Source of the DNA: Deltaproteobacteria bacterium
GTDB taxonomy: Bacteria > Myxococcota_A > Polyangia > DRWM01 > JAAZOP01
NCBI GenBank assembly: GCA_016218815.1
Contig: JACRCX010000025.1
Span: 62,001-126,000 of the forward strand
Length of the DNA: 64,000 bases
Direction of reading: 5' to 3'
The notes beneath the pieces are model-generated. The model had not been told where the DNA came from. It was given only the letters and a program-made list of their open reading frames with translations, and did not search any database. Positions 31,450 through 40,123 of this stretch are shown one piece after another (position 1 is the stretch's first letter; every line of letters starts with the position of its first letter). A program made the translations under genes and the position numbers.

Positions 31450-33354
31450 ATGAAAAATGCAAGACATGCAATGACAAGTGCAAAACGACCGGAGGGGAGG
31501 GACGGAACCAGGGCCCTCATCGGTGTCCATCGGTGTCCATCGGTGGTTGCCCTCCTGATGCTGGCGGGGATTGGGGGGTGTGCGCCGGGGGACCAGGGGG
31601 GCGGGGGGGATGTGCGGCGGGACGAGGTGGGGGCGAGCGACGAGGGCGGACCGAGCGACGGGGAAGCCGACTGGGCAGGCGACATGCCCGAGGGCTCGGA
31701 GGCGGGGCCCGAGGTGGCGACCGACGGGGACGTCGGGGCGGACGGGGACGGGGATGCGGACGGCGACTCCGACGTCAGCGATGCGCCGTACGACGGGGAG
31801 ACGGGGTGGCACGCGGAGATCGTGTCGGTGGAGGTGCCGTACGCGATCGAGCAGGGGACGGTGGCGACGGCGACCATCGTCGTGCGCAATACCGGGACGA
31901 CGGGGTGGCGGGAGGGGGAAGTGAAGCTGGGCGCGGTCGACGACTTGGATCCGCTGAGTGCGGCGACACGCGTCTCCCACGCGGGGGAGATCCTGCCGGG
32001 CGGGACGGCGACGTACTCGTTCACGCTCTTGGCCCCGGCGCTGGCGGCGCCGCGGCGGGTGCAGGACGCGATCACGGACTGGCGGATGGTGAACGACGGT
32101 CCCGATTCGCAGTGGTTCGGGCCGACGGTGCGTCGGCACGTCGCGATCTACGACGCGAGCCCGGTCGCGGTCGACGGCCTGGAGGGCAAGGTCCTGGCGG
32201 GCTACCAGGGGTGGTTCACGGCGGCGGGCGCGCCGGCGGACATCGGGTGGACGCACTGGTGCCGTGGCGGCGGCCCGCCGGACCCGGACAACGTGACCTT
32301 CGACGTGTGGCCCGACCTGAGCGAGTTCCCGGCAGAGGAACTGTACGACACGACGTTCGCGTACGGGGACGGCTCGGCCGCCCGGCTGTTCAGCTCGTTC
32401 AACGCGGCGACGGTCGACCGGCACTTTCGTTGGATGAAGGAGTACGGGATCGACGGGGTGTGGCTGCAGCGCTTCGCTTCCGAGCTGCGGGATCCGCGGT
32501 TCCTGGCGTTGCGGGACCAGGTGTTGCGGCATGTGATGGCGGCGGCGGCGGCGCACGGCCGGGCTTTTGGGGTGATGTACGACGTCTCGGGGATGCCGAC
32601 CGACCCGCCGATGATCGAGCAGCTCACGAACGACTGGATGCACCTGGTGAACGATCTGGGAGTCACGGCGAGCCCGCGCTACGTGCGGGAGGGGGGGCGG
32701 CCGGTGCTCGGGTTGTGGGGGTTGGGGTTTTCGGACCGACCGGGCTCGCACGACGACGACATCAACATCATCTTGCACCTGCAGACGGTGGTGGACCCGG
32801 CGTACCGGGTGACGATCGTGGGTGGGGTGCCCGAGGGGTGGCGGACGTCGACGGGGGCGTCCAAGCGCGGCTACACGGATGTCTACCGGCAGTACGCGGT
32901 CCTTTCGCCGTGGGCGGTCGGGCGCTACGACGACGCGGGCTATGGCGGATTCCGCGCTGGCTACATCGTGCCCGACGTGGCGGACCTGGGCGCGTCGCGT
33001 TATCTGCCGGTGGTGTTTCCGGGGTTCTCGTGGACGAACCTCACGGACCGCGCGAACCCGGTGAACCAGATTCCGCGGCTGGCGGGGGATTTCCTGTGGC
33101 ACCAGGCGTGGGGTGCGTGGTCGGCGGGGGCGCGGATGCTCTTCCTGGCGATGTTCGACGAGGTCGACGAGGGCACGGCGATCCTCAAGGCGGCGGGGAC
33201 GGCGGCGGACGCGCCGACGACGGGGACGTTCCTCACGTTGGACGCGGACGGCGTGGCGGTGCCCAACGACTGGTACCTGCGGCTGGCGGGCGAGGTCGGC
33301 AACCTCTTCCGTGGCGTGTATCCGTCGCAGCCGGAGAAGCCGATCGAGCTGTAG
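31450..33354 (+). CDS. Lipoprotein with GH71/GH99-like glycoside hydrolase domain
   Basis: 634 residues. A hydrophobic stretch with a lipobox ending AGIGGC (C about 44) is followed by an Asp/Gly-rich linker, an Ig-like domain (about 110-225, with ATIVVRNTGTTGWREGEV as in NBR1-type domains) and a long alpha/beta domain starting KVLAGYQGWFTAAG and containing MKEYGIDGVWLQRF, YDVSGMPTD and MLFLAMFDEVDEGTAI. That pattern belongs to glycoside hydrolase family 71/99-like proteins, which act on mannans or glucans. Acidic residues in VWLQRF and FDEVDEG regions could be catalytic. The start is odd: the first 33 codons (ATG 31450 or 31471) run through short-period repeat DNA, including CATCGGTGTC units. 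Confidence 0.75.
   Translation: MKNARHAMTSAKRPEGRDGTRALIGVHRCPSVVALLMLAGIGGCAPGDQGGGGDVRRDEVGASDEGGPSDGEADWAGDMPEGSEAGPEVATDGDVGADGDGDADGDSDVSDAPYDGETGWHAEIVSVEVPYAIEQGTVATATIVVRNTGTTGWREGEVKLGAVDDLDPLSAATRVSHAGEILPGGTATYSFTLLAPALAAPRRVQDAITDWRMVNDGPDSQWFGPTVRRHVAIYDASPVAVDGLEGKVLAGYQGWFTAAGAPADIGWTHWCRGGGPPDPDNVTFDVWPDLSEFPAEELYDTTFAYGDGSAARLFSSFNAATVDRHFRWMKEYGIDGVWLQRFASELRDPRFLALRDQVLRHVMAAAAAHGRAFGVMYDVSGMPTDPPMIEQLTNDWMHLVNDLGVTASPRYVREGGRPVLGLWGLGFSDRPGSHDDDINIILHLQTVVDPAYRVTIVGGVPEGWRTSTGASKRGYTDVYRQYAVLSPWAVGRYDDAGYGGFRAGYIVPDVADLGASRYLPVVFPGFSWTNLTDRANPVNQIPRLAGDFLWHQAWGAWSAGARMLFLAMFDEVDEGTAILKAAGTAADAPTTGTFLTLDADGVAVPNDWYLRLAGEVGNLFRGVYPSQPEKPIEL
31518..31545 (+). repeat. Decamer tandem CATCGGTGTC inside a signal-peptide coding region
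   Basis: Almost three 10-base units. Because 10 is not a multiple of three, the units are read in different frames as LIGVHRCPSV. The upstream 31450-31485 (AATGAAAAATGCAAGACATG and on) is similarly repetitive. Confidence 0.8.
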
Positions 33355-33391
33355 GGTTGTTGTTGGTTGTTGGTGGGTCGATCGGGTCGAG

Positions 33392-34252
33392 TCATTGGTC
33401 GGGAGGTACGGGGGGGACCAGGCGGAGGTGGGAGGTGCCGCGGGCGGCGGCCATCCGCTCGCGGTAGTCGGCGGACTCGAGGTGTTCGCGCAGGGCGTCG
33501 CCGGTGGGGCAGATCATCTCGTCGCGGGTCCAGCGCAGGGGCCGGCCGGTCGATTCGTCCACGACGCGTCCGGTCTCGACGGCCCAGGCCAGCTGGGCCA
33601 GGGTCAGGCCCGAGCAGGCATCGCGCAGGGCGTCGAAGCGGCCCTGCACGGCGGGATCGAAGAACCGGAAGACCGCCTCGTAGAGGACGGCGTTGTGCGC
33701 GAACTCGGGGCAGCTCGCGATCCCGCCCAGGTGCAGCCGTTCGGCCATCCCGAGGAACATCCGCACGACCTCGCGGCCGACGCCCAGGCCCGGGTGGTCC
33801 TGTCCGGGGAGCCGGGGCCGGTCCGCGGCGAACGTGCGCGTGGGGTCCTGGAGCCGGAGCCACTGGATGAACAGGAGCGGAACCTCGCGGTCGAGGAGGC
33901 GTTCGGCGAAGGGCGCGGTGGTGGCCCAGACGCCGGTGCGCAGGAAGGCCTCGCCCAGGAGGTGCGTTCCTTCGTCCTTGCGGCCGCGCACGCGGACGAC
34001 CTGGCGTTCCGGGTCGGCGGTTTCCAGCTCGGCGTGGGGTCCCAGGAAGCCGCGTGCTGCGAGCTTCGAGGCCACGCCGTAGCGTCTCAGGGCGTCCTCG
34101 ACGTCGTCGGGCGTGTAGAAGTCGAAGAGCATCGTGCCGCGCCCGCGCCGCGGCACGACGTCGTCGACGTCCTGGGGGGTGGGCAAGGCGATGGGCGTGC
34201 CGAGCAGCCGCAGATGGCGGAGGACGCTCTTCTGGTGCGAGTGCGGGTCCAC
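33392..34252 (-). CDS. Protein of unknown function with GNAT-like features
   Basis: 286 residues, GTG start at 34252, six bases after the stop of the lipoprotein gene at 34259, so probably co-transcribed. I do not recognise the family. The stretch HPGLGVGREVVRMFLGMAER followed by FAHNAVLYEAVFRFFDP recalls the acetyl-CoA loop (Q/R-x-x-G-x-G) and the 'NA-LY-x-x-GF' helix of GNAT acetyltransferases, but other parts do not match clearly. No signal peptide or membrane segment. Convergent with the GH-like gene, 37 bases apart. Confidence 0.6.
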   Translation of the reverse strand: MDPHSHQKSVLRHLRLLGTPIALPTPQDVDDVVPRRGRGTMLFDFYTPDDVEDALRRYGVASKLAARGFLGPHAELETADPERQVVRVRGRKDEGTHLLGEAFLRTGVWATTAPFAERLLDREVPLLFIQWLRLQDPTRTFAADRPRLPGQDHPGLGVGREVVRMFLGMAERLHLGGIASCPEFAHNAVLYEAVFRFFDPAVQGRFDALRDACSGLTLAQLAWAVETGRVVDESTGRPLRWTRDEMICPTGDALREHLESADYRERMAAARGTSHLRLVPPVPPDQ

Positions 34253-34258
34253 GGCGGG

Positions 34259-35299
34259 TCAGCGGAGGATGATGGGGGCGCAGGTGGAGACGCCGGCGCC
34301 GACGATGCGCTGGCCGATGTCGGGGTAGACGTTGGTGACGCTGCGGTCGTCGGTCTCGAGCTTCCAGATGTTGGTGGAGGAATCGGCGAGGGTCTTGAGG
34401 AAGATCCAGAAGTCGCCGCCCCAGAAGGCGAAGGCCCAGGCTTCGGTCGACGTCGTGTCGATCGGCAGGTCGTAGGTGTCGCTCACGTTGCCGCTGGCCT
34501 TGTCGATCTTCGAGACGCTGGGCGGGTCGGTGTCGGGGAAGAAGCCCCACAGCTCGGCGGCCCCGGTGCCGGTCAGCTCGGGCCAGCCCGGGAGGGGGCC
34601 GATGGAGCCGACGCGGAGCGCGGCCATGTCGATGGTGGCGAGGGTGGAGGTGCCGGTGCCGATGCTGAGCTGCGGGCCGCCGCCGATGAAGAGGGTCTCG
34701 CGGTCGCCGCCCGCCTCGTCGGAGGAGAAGCCCATGCCGAAAACCTCGAGTCCCTCCTGGTTGCGCTCGAAGGTGGTCGATTCGCAGTGGGCATCGACGG
34801 TGCTGACGCGGAACAACTCGCCGGCGTTGCCGCCGAACAGGCCGGGTCCGTAGAGCACCCAGGCGGTGGCGCTGCGGTCGACGGACATCGAGAAGGGCGT
34901 GGCGCCGGTCCCGGTCGGAGTGCAGTCCAGGGTGCCGACCGGTTCCAGGCGCAGCTCGTCGGGGTAGAACCGGATGAGCTGGTTCTCCGCGCTGACGATG
35001 TAGATCCAGCGCGCGCGCTCGTCGCAGCCGTCGCCGACGTCGTCTCCTCCGCCGTCTCCGTCCGTGCCGGCGTCGGCATCACCTCCGCCGCCGAGGCAGG
35101 AGCAGACGTCGCCGATGCAGGTCCCGCCGGGGCGACCGCCGGAGCGGCAGGTCGAGTCGCAGCGGGCCTGGGTGCACGCGCCGCCGGTGCCGGAATCGTC
35201 CGCGGCCGAGCAGGCGGTGCACAGGAGCAGCGCGGCCAGAGCGGCTACGGCGGCCTGGCCGAGGGGGCGTCGCATCGAATCCTGCAAAGAATCGGTCAT
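34259..35299 (-). CDS. Lipoprotein with Asp-rich linker, probable beta-propeller
   Basis: 346 residues. ATG 35299 has AAAGGA about ten bases before it; ATG 35275 is also possible. The signal peptide ends in a lipobox LLLCTAC. Next come a short Cys-rich stretch (CTQARCDSTCRSGG, CIGDVCSC) and an Asp/Gly linker, then a domain with repeated strands (IYIVSAENQLIRFYPDE, LFRVSTVDAHCE, ELWGFFPDTD, VSKIDKASGNV) that suggests a propeller reading. Function unknown, surface location inferred. It faces away from the coiled-coil gene at 35396, sharing a 96-base promoter region. Confidence 0.7.
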   Translation of the reverse strand: MTDSLQDSMRRPLGQAAVAALAALLLCTACSAADDSGTGGACTQARCDSTCRSGGRPGGTCIGDVCSCLGGGGDADAGTDGDGGGDDVGDGCDERARWIYIVSAENQLIRFYPDELRLEPVGTLDCTPTGTGATPFSMSVDRSATAWVLYGPGLFGGNAGELFRVSTVDAHCESTTFERNQEGLEVFGMGFSSDEAGGDRETLFIGGGPQLSIGTGTSTLATIDMAALRVGSIGPLPGWPELTGTGAAELWGFFPDTDPPSVSKIDKASGNVSDTYDLPIDTTSTEAWAFAFWGGDFWIFLKTLADSSTNIWKLETDDRSVTNVYPDIGQRIVGAGVSTCAPIILR

Positions 35300-35395
35300 G
35301 GTCCGTGGTCCTTTCTTCGAATGCCCCGAACGATCCTGGAGGAAGGTACCACAGGGTCGGGCGGGCGGCCAGGGAGCGGGAGGGGGAGGGGCGGG

Positions 35396-36268
35396 ATGGA
35401 AGCGACGCAGGACACGGTTTCTTCGGCTCTGGGCGAGATTCTGGGCATCGAGCAGGACCGCGTGCGCTCCGAGGCGGAGGCGCAGCGACGCGCCGAGGAG
35501 CTGGAGCGGCGGGAGCGGGCGGAGGCGGACCGGCTGCGGCAGGAGGAGACGGAGCGGCGGGAACGGGAGGGGGAGCTGCTGCAAGCGGAGGTCGTGCGGC
35601 GGGAGCGGGAGCAGGTCGAGCGGCGCGAGCAGGAGCGACGGCTGGCGGAGCTGCGAGTGCGGCGCGAGACCGACGCGCAGGCGCACCTGGCCGAGGAGGA
35701 GCTGCGGCTGCGGCACGAGCGCGAGCTGGCGGCCGTGGAGGCCGGACGGCGGCGGGTCCCGGCGTGGGTCTGGGTGGTGAGCGCGGTGTTTGCGGCGGCC
35801 GGCGTCGTGGTGGCGGTCCTGTGGGTGCAGGCGAGTGCGGCGGCGGACGAGGCGCTGGCGGCGGCCGGGGACAGGCACGAGCGGGATCGTGCGGCGTGGC
35901 AGGGCGAGCGGCAAGGGCTGGTGGGCGAGGTGCGGGAGCTGCGGTCGAGTGCGGCGACGCTGACGGCGACGGTGCGCGAGGACGAGAGGCGACTGGCCGA
36001 GCTGGAGCCGCAGGTCGCGAAGGCGGCGGCCGACCGGTTGCGGGTCGGGGAGCTGGAGCTGGCGAAAGGGAAGCTCGAGCAGCGCGTCGCGGACCTCGAG
36101 GCCCTGCTCGCCTTGCCTTGCGTCGGTTCGCACCGGCCGACCGACGTGCGTCCGCCTCCGCCTCCACCCCCTCCGCCGCAGGTCGTGACCCAATGCGTCA
36201 ACACGGGCACGCCGCTCGAGGAGTGCTTCTCCTGTCCCGGCGACCGTCGCTGCCGGCCGGTGACGTAG
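35396..36268 (+). CDS. Single-pass membrane protein with long coiled coils and a Cys-rich tail
   Basis: 290 residues. An Arg/Glu-rich coiled coil (about 15-115) precedes one membrane helix (VPAWVWVVSAVFAAAGVVVA, near 122-145), a second coiled coil on the far side (150-235), a run of nine prolines (near 250) and a C-terminal tail with four cysteines (QCVNTGTPLEECFSCPGDRR). The N-terminus is probably cytoplasmic because of its charge and lack of signal peptide, placing the tail in the periplasm. It may be a structural or signalling scaffold. Homologues are usually unnamed. ATG 35396 follows AGGGGGAGGGG. Confidence 0.7.
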   Translation: MEATQDTVSSALGEILGIEQDRVRSEAEAQRRAEELERRERAEADRLRQEETERREREGELLQAEVVRREREQVERREQERRLAELRVRRETDAQAHLAEEELRLRHERELAAVEAGRRRVPAWVWVVSAVFAAAGVVVAVLWVQASAAADEALAAAGDRHERDRAAWQGERQGLVGEVRELRSSAATLTATVREDERRLAELEPQVAKAAADRLRVGELELAKGKLEQRVADLEALLALPCVGSHRPTDVRPPPPPPPPPQVVTQCVNTGTPLEECFSCPGDRRCRPVT

Positions 36269-36363
36269 CCGAGCGCAGCACTGCCAAGTTGCACACCTCG
36301 CAGGCTCAGGTAAGCTAGCGCCGTCCCGTGCGGCGACGCATGGTTCGCCGGGGAGGTGATGCG

Positions 36364-37938
36364 ATGCGCGTATGGAATCTGCTCGCAGGGATCGTGGTGC
36401 CGGTGCTCGCGTTGCTCGCAGGCGGGTGCGGCGCGAGTTCTTCGGACGAGTGCCATCCGGCCTGCGGGGCCGGCTTCACGTGCTACTACGGCGTGTGCGT
36501 GCCGGGCGGGAACACCGATGGGGGGGACGGGGTGGTCGAGGGCGGGGACGCCGACGCCGCGGCGGACGGGGATGCGGACGCGGAGATCGGCGCGGACGGG
36601 GATGCGGACACGGGCGCGGACGGGGATGCGGATGCCGATGCCGGGTGTTCTTCCGGCGACGCCCGTTGCTCGGGCGATCGCACGGCTCTGGAGACATGCT
36701 CGGCGGGCGGCGCCTGGGAATCGACGCCGTGCACGCTCGGCTGCGCGGGGGATCCGGTCGCGCACTGCCAGGACTGGGACATCAGCAACATCCCGGACGA
36801 GACGCTGCTGTCTGCGGGTGTGGAGGGCACGGAGAGCTGGGCGACGCCGGACGAGAACCCGTACTACCTGCAGTTCAACACGGCCGACGGCGCCGTGGCG
36901 CTGTACGACGAGTCGTGGAGCCCGGTGCTCCAGGTCCGCGAGTCGGGGATCGGCCCCGACGAGCGGTCGGGCATCCAGTTCACGGTATTGACCCAGCCGG
37001 GCGGGGCCCCGGAGCTGGGGGTGTTCTCGTTCCAGCGTTTGGACGTGGCGCGCAACGTGACGGTCGCGGCGTGGGGACCGCGGGCGCTGGTGCTGTTGTC
37101 GGAGGAGGACGCGACGATCGAGGGTGGGGTATTCGTGGGCTGCTACGGCAACGACCAGCCGCCGGTGGCCGGCGGGCGCGAGGGCGGCGTGGGACCCGGT
37201 GCGGGCGGCGGCGCCGGCCCGAGCATTCCCGACGTGAGCGGTTTCCGCGACGGGGGAGGAGGAGGCGGGGGCTTCGGCGGGAGCGGCGGGTTGGGCGGGG
37301 GCTACCTGGAAACGATGCGCGGAGCGGCCGGCACGCCCGCCGGCACGCCGGAGCTGGTTCCGCTGGAGGCGGGGTCGGGCGGCGGCTCGGGGGGCGGGTC
37401 GACGCCCGAGGGGCGGCGCGGGGGCACGAGCGGCGGGTCGACGCAGATCGTTTCGGGCGGGACGCTGACGGTTCGCGGCTGGGTGGACGCGCGCGGCTGC
37501 GGCGGCTTGTCGACGTACGGCGGGGCGAACGAGGGCGGGGGCGGCGGCGGCAGCGGCGGCGGCATCCTGTTCGAGGCGCCGCACGTGCAGGTGACGGGAG
37601 CGATCACCGCCAACGGCGGCGGCGGCGGGGCGGGCGGCGAAGGGGTGCCCGGGTACTCCGACGGCAGTCCGGGCGAGATGCGGGTGGTCGACCCGGCTCC
37701 GGGGGGCACGCAGGTCACCGGCTACGCGTGCGACGGCGGTTCCGGGAGCGGGGGCGCCGGCGTGGCGGGCGGCGGGGCGCCGGAGTGCAGCGGCGACGCG
37801 GACCTGTACAACGCGGGCGGCGGCGGCGGTTCCGCGGGGCGGATCCGCATCAATGGCCTGACGCGCAACATCACGGGCGTGTTGAGTCCGGCGCTGGGGT
37901 CCCCGGCGGCGAGCGAGGGCGAGCTGCATCTGCGCTGA
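36364..37938 (+). CDS. Glycine-rich lipoprotein with Asp-rich linker
   Basis: 524 residues. ATG 36364 has GGGGAGGTG seven bases upstream; the signal peptide ends in LLAGGC (C22). A Cys-rich module (CHPACGAGFTCYYGVCVPGG) and repeats of ADGDADAD type follow. Residues about 225-520 are very Gly-rich (GGGGGGGFGGSGG, GGGGGGSGGGIL) between strands such as ATIEGGVFVGCYGN and VQVTGAITANGGG, which suggests a beta-helix with Gly-rich turns, common in myxobacterial surface proteins. Function unknown. Confidence 0.7.
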   Translation: MRVWNLLAGIVVPVLALLAGGCGASSSDECHPACGAGFTCYYGVCVPGGNTDGGDGVVEGGDADAAADGDADAEIGADGDADTGADGDADADAGCSSGDARCSGDRTALETCSAGGAWESTPCTLGCAGDPVAHCQDWDISNIPDETLLSAGVEGTESWATPDENPYYLQFNTADGAVALYDESWSPVLQVRESGIGPDERSGIQFTVLTQPGGAPELGVFSFQRLDVARNVTVAAWGPRALVLLSEEDATIEGGVFVGCYGNDQPPVAGGREGGVGPGAGGGAGPSIPDVSGFRDGGGGGGGFGGSGGLGGGYLETMRGAAGTPAGTPELVPLEAGSGGGSGGGSTPEGRRGGTSGGSTQIVSGGTLTVRGWVDARGCGGLSTYGGANEGGGGGGSGGGILFEAPHVQVTGAITANGGGGGAGGEGVPGYSDGSPGEMRVVDPAPGGTQVTGYACDGGSGSGGAGVAGGGAPECSGDADLYNAGGGGGSAGRIRINGLTRNITGVLSPALGSPAASEGELHLR

Positions 37939-37967
37939 GCGGCAGGATCCGGCTGCGGAAGCGGGCG

Positions 37968-38003
37968 AGGAGAGGTGGGGAGGCCGGCGGGAGAGGTGGG
38001 GAG
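37968..38003 (+). repeat. GAGGTGGGGAG direct repeat, copy A
   Basis: AGGAGAGGTGGGGAGGCCGG and the following CGGGAGAGGTGGGGAG form a 36-base unit that recurs at 43348-43383 with one substitution. Both copies lie shortly after a gene end. The element at 29783-29863 is related. Confidence 0.8.
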
Positions 38004-38141
38004 GGTGCGGGAGATTCGACCCCGCCCTTGACGATCGGTCGCAGGCGCGCTAGGCCAAGCGCGAGAGGGGGCCGCGGGGGGAGCCGGGGGGAAAAGGCAC
38101 ACACCCGGTTTTCTGGATGGCCCCTTGGGGAGGGGTCGACC

Positions 38142-38630
38142 ATGCGCACAAGGGGATTGTGGACGGCGGTGCTCTGCCTGCTGGTGTGGGCGGCGTGCAA
38201 GGGCGGGGGAGACGGAGGCCCGCCCAAGCGCGAGCCGGGCGATTTGGGCAAGGAGATCGCGACGACGTATCTGGCGATGATGGCCGAGATCGGCGGGCAG
38301 GTCGCGGCGGTCAAGGACACGGCCACGCTGCGGCCGGAGATGGACAAGCTGAAGGAGAAGTACATCGCGTCGTTCGTGGCGCTGGGGCGCGAGCGCGAGC
38401 GGCTGGCGCAGGACGGGCGCGACGAGTGCGATTCCGCGACGCGCACGCACATGAGGCAGGTCCCGGACGAGACCTTGGACGCGATCGACGTGGCGAAGGC
38501 TGCGGCCAAGGAAGGGGACCCCGAGCTGTACCGATGTCTGGGGGACCTGCAGCAGTTGACGCAGTACGCGACCTTCGACCGGTTGCGCACGCAGCTTCCG
38601 GAGGAAGCGGCGCGGCTGGGGATCAGGTAG
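38142..38630 (+). CDS. Small helical lipoprotein
   Basis: 162 residues. ATG 38142 follows GGGGAGGGG; the signal peptide ends in LLVWAAC (C19). The rest is predicted helical and charged (LGKEIATTYLAMMAEIGG, MDKLKEKYIASFVALGRERE). I do not recognise the family. Upstream, 37939-38141 has no gene. Confidence 0.65.
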   Translation: MRTRGLWTAVLCLLVWAACKGGGDGGPPKREPGDLGKEIATTYLAMMAEIGGQVAAVKDTATLRPEMDKLKEKYIASFVALGRERERLAQDGRDECDSATRTHMRQVPDETLDAIDVAKAAAKEGDPELYRCLGDLQQLTQYATFDRLRTQLPEEAARLGIR

Positions 38631-38668
38631 GGGGGGGGGCCAGCCGGCCGACCCGGGGGGAATTTCGT

Positions 38669-38690
38669 GCAGAGACGCAGAGACGCAGAG
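38669..38690 (+). repeat. Intergenic minirepeat, CGCAGAGA type, copy 5
   Basis: Three units after a GGAATTTCGTGC leader, between convergent genes. Confidence 0.8.
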
Positions 38691-38728
38691 GGGGGGCAAC
38701 AGGCCTGGTGGCGCCAGCGGCGTGACGG

Positions 38729-40123
38729 TCAGCGCCGGCGGCGGCGGGCTGGGGCGAGGACGAGGCCGAGGACGGCGAGGAGGCCGGGGCCGGTGGCGGC
38801 GGCGCCGGGCGCGCAGCCGCAACCGCCGTCGTCGCCGACCGGGTCGCCGCAGGGCGGCTCCTGATCGTCGAGGCGGGTGTCGCAGTCGTCGTCCCGTCCC
38901 CATTCGCAGGCCCGCTCGGCGCCGGGGTGGACGGCGGGGTTGCCGTCGTTGCAGTCGTCCGGGGGGCAATAGCCGTCGCCGTCGTCGTCGGTGCAGTCGC
39001 AGCCTTCGTCGATCGCGCCGTCGCAGTCGTCGTCGACGCCGTTGCCGCAACGCTCGGCCAACCCCGGGCGGATCGCGTCGTCGCCGTCGTTGCAGTCGTC
39101 GGGTGGGCAGTAGCCGTCGCCGTCGGCATCGATGCAGCCGCAGTCCTCGTCGGCGGCGCCGTCGCAGTCGTCGTCGGCGCCGTCGCCGCAGCGTTCGGGG
39201 GCGCCGGGATGGGTTTCCGCGTTGCCGTCGTCGCAGTCGTCGGGCGGGCAGAAGCCGTCGCCGTCGTCGTCGGTGCAACCGCAGCCCTCGTCGGTGGCGC
39301 CGTCGCAATCGTCGTCGGCGCCGTTGTCGCAGCGTTCGGGGGCGTCGGGGTGGATTTCCGCGTCGCCGTCGTCGCAGTCGTCGGGGGGGCAGAAGCCGTC
39401 GCCGTCGGCGTCGGTGCAGCCGCAATCCTCGTCGGTGGCGCCGTCGCAATCGTCATCGATGCGGTTGGCGCAGATCTCCGCGGCGCCCGGGCGGACCTCC
39501 GGGTTGCCGTCGTCGCAATCGTCGGGGAGGCAGGAGCCGTCGGCGTCGGCGTCCGTGCAGCCGGCGACGAGGCGGTCGCGTCGGATGGCCCGGTACTCGG
39601 AGGTGAGGGTGCGGCTGTTGTGGACGATGCCGGTGGAGCAACCGCGGGCTTCGTAGGTCCACATCGAGCCCCACGGGTCGCCGCGTTCGAAGAGCAGGAC
39701 GTGTCCGCTGCTGCCGGGGCAGCCGCCGCTGCGGTAGGCGGCGGCGTCGCCGCGCTGGAGGTCGTCGCGGGAGATGGCGGTCCACCAGGTCTCCGCGCAG
39801 GCGAAGTCCTGGGTCGAGTACGGGTGCGAGCACGTCGCGACCGGGCTCGGACTCGGCACCTGCCAGACCTTGGCCACGAAGCCCGAACAGTCGGCGCCGT
39901 AGCTGCCGGTATGGGTGCAGTCGGGGCAGCTTCCCGAGCAGGACCCGTGCTGCGTTCCATCATCTCGCCAGCAACCGTCGCCCCACCAGTACGAGTAGCC
40001 GACGCCGGAGGCGGCGAGGCCGAGGATCTCGTCGCGGGACATATCGGAGGGCGCGGCGCTCGCGAGGCCGGGCGCGGCCGCCAGGAGCAGGGCCAGGAGC
40101 GCGACGCGCGTCAGGGCCGCCAT
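38729..40123 (-). CDS. Secreted NlpC/P60-CHAP-like amidase with MopE repeats and MYXO-CTERM tail
   Basis: 464 residues. Signal peptide (1-23, ending ASA), then a papain-like domain with Cys79 in GADCSGFVAKVW and His141 in GSSGHVLLFERG, the catalytic pair of NlpC/P60 and CHAP amidases acting on peptidoglycan. From about residue 190 come five MopE-like repeats (CTDADGDGFCPPDDCDDGD, HPDAPERCDNGADDDCDG), a presumed calcium- or metal-binding stalk. The end, GGCGCAPG, a hydrophobic LLAVLGLVLAP and five Arg, is a MYXO-CTERM sorting tag that leads to surface anchoring. ATG 40123 overlaps the NHL-like gene upstream by 13 bases, implying coupling. Confidence 0.85.
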   Translation of the reverse strand: MAALTRVALLALLLAAAPGLASAAPSDMSRDEILGLAASGVGYSYWWGDGCWRDDGTQHGSCSGSCPDCTHTGSYGADCSGFVAKVWQVPSPSPVATCSHPYSTQDFACAETWWTAISRDDLQRGDAAAYRSGGCPGSSGHVLLFERGDPWGSMWTYEARGCSTGIVHNSRTLTSEYRAIRRDRLVAGCTDADADGSCLPDDCDDGNPEVRPGAAEICANRIDDDCDGATDEDCGCTDADGDGFCPPDDCDDGDAEIHPDAPERCDNGADDDCDGATDEGCGCTDDDGDGFCPPDDCDDGNAETHPGAPERCGDGADDDCDGAADEDCGCIDADGDGYCPPDDCNDGDDAIRPGLAERCGNGVDDDCDGAIDEGCDCTDDDGDGYCPPDDCNDGNPAVHPGAERACEWGRDDDCDTRLDDQEPPCGDPVGDDGGCGCAPGAAATGPGLLAVLGLVLAPARRRRR

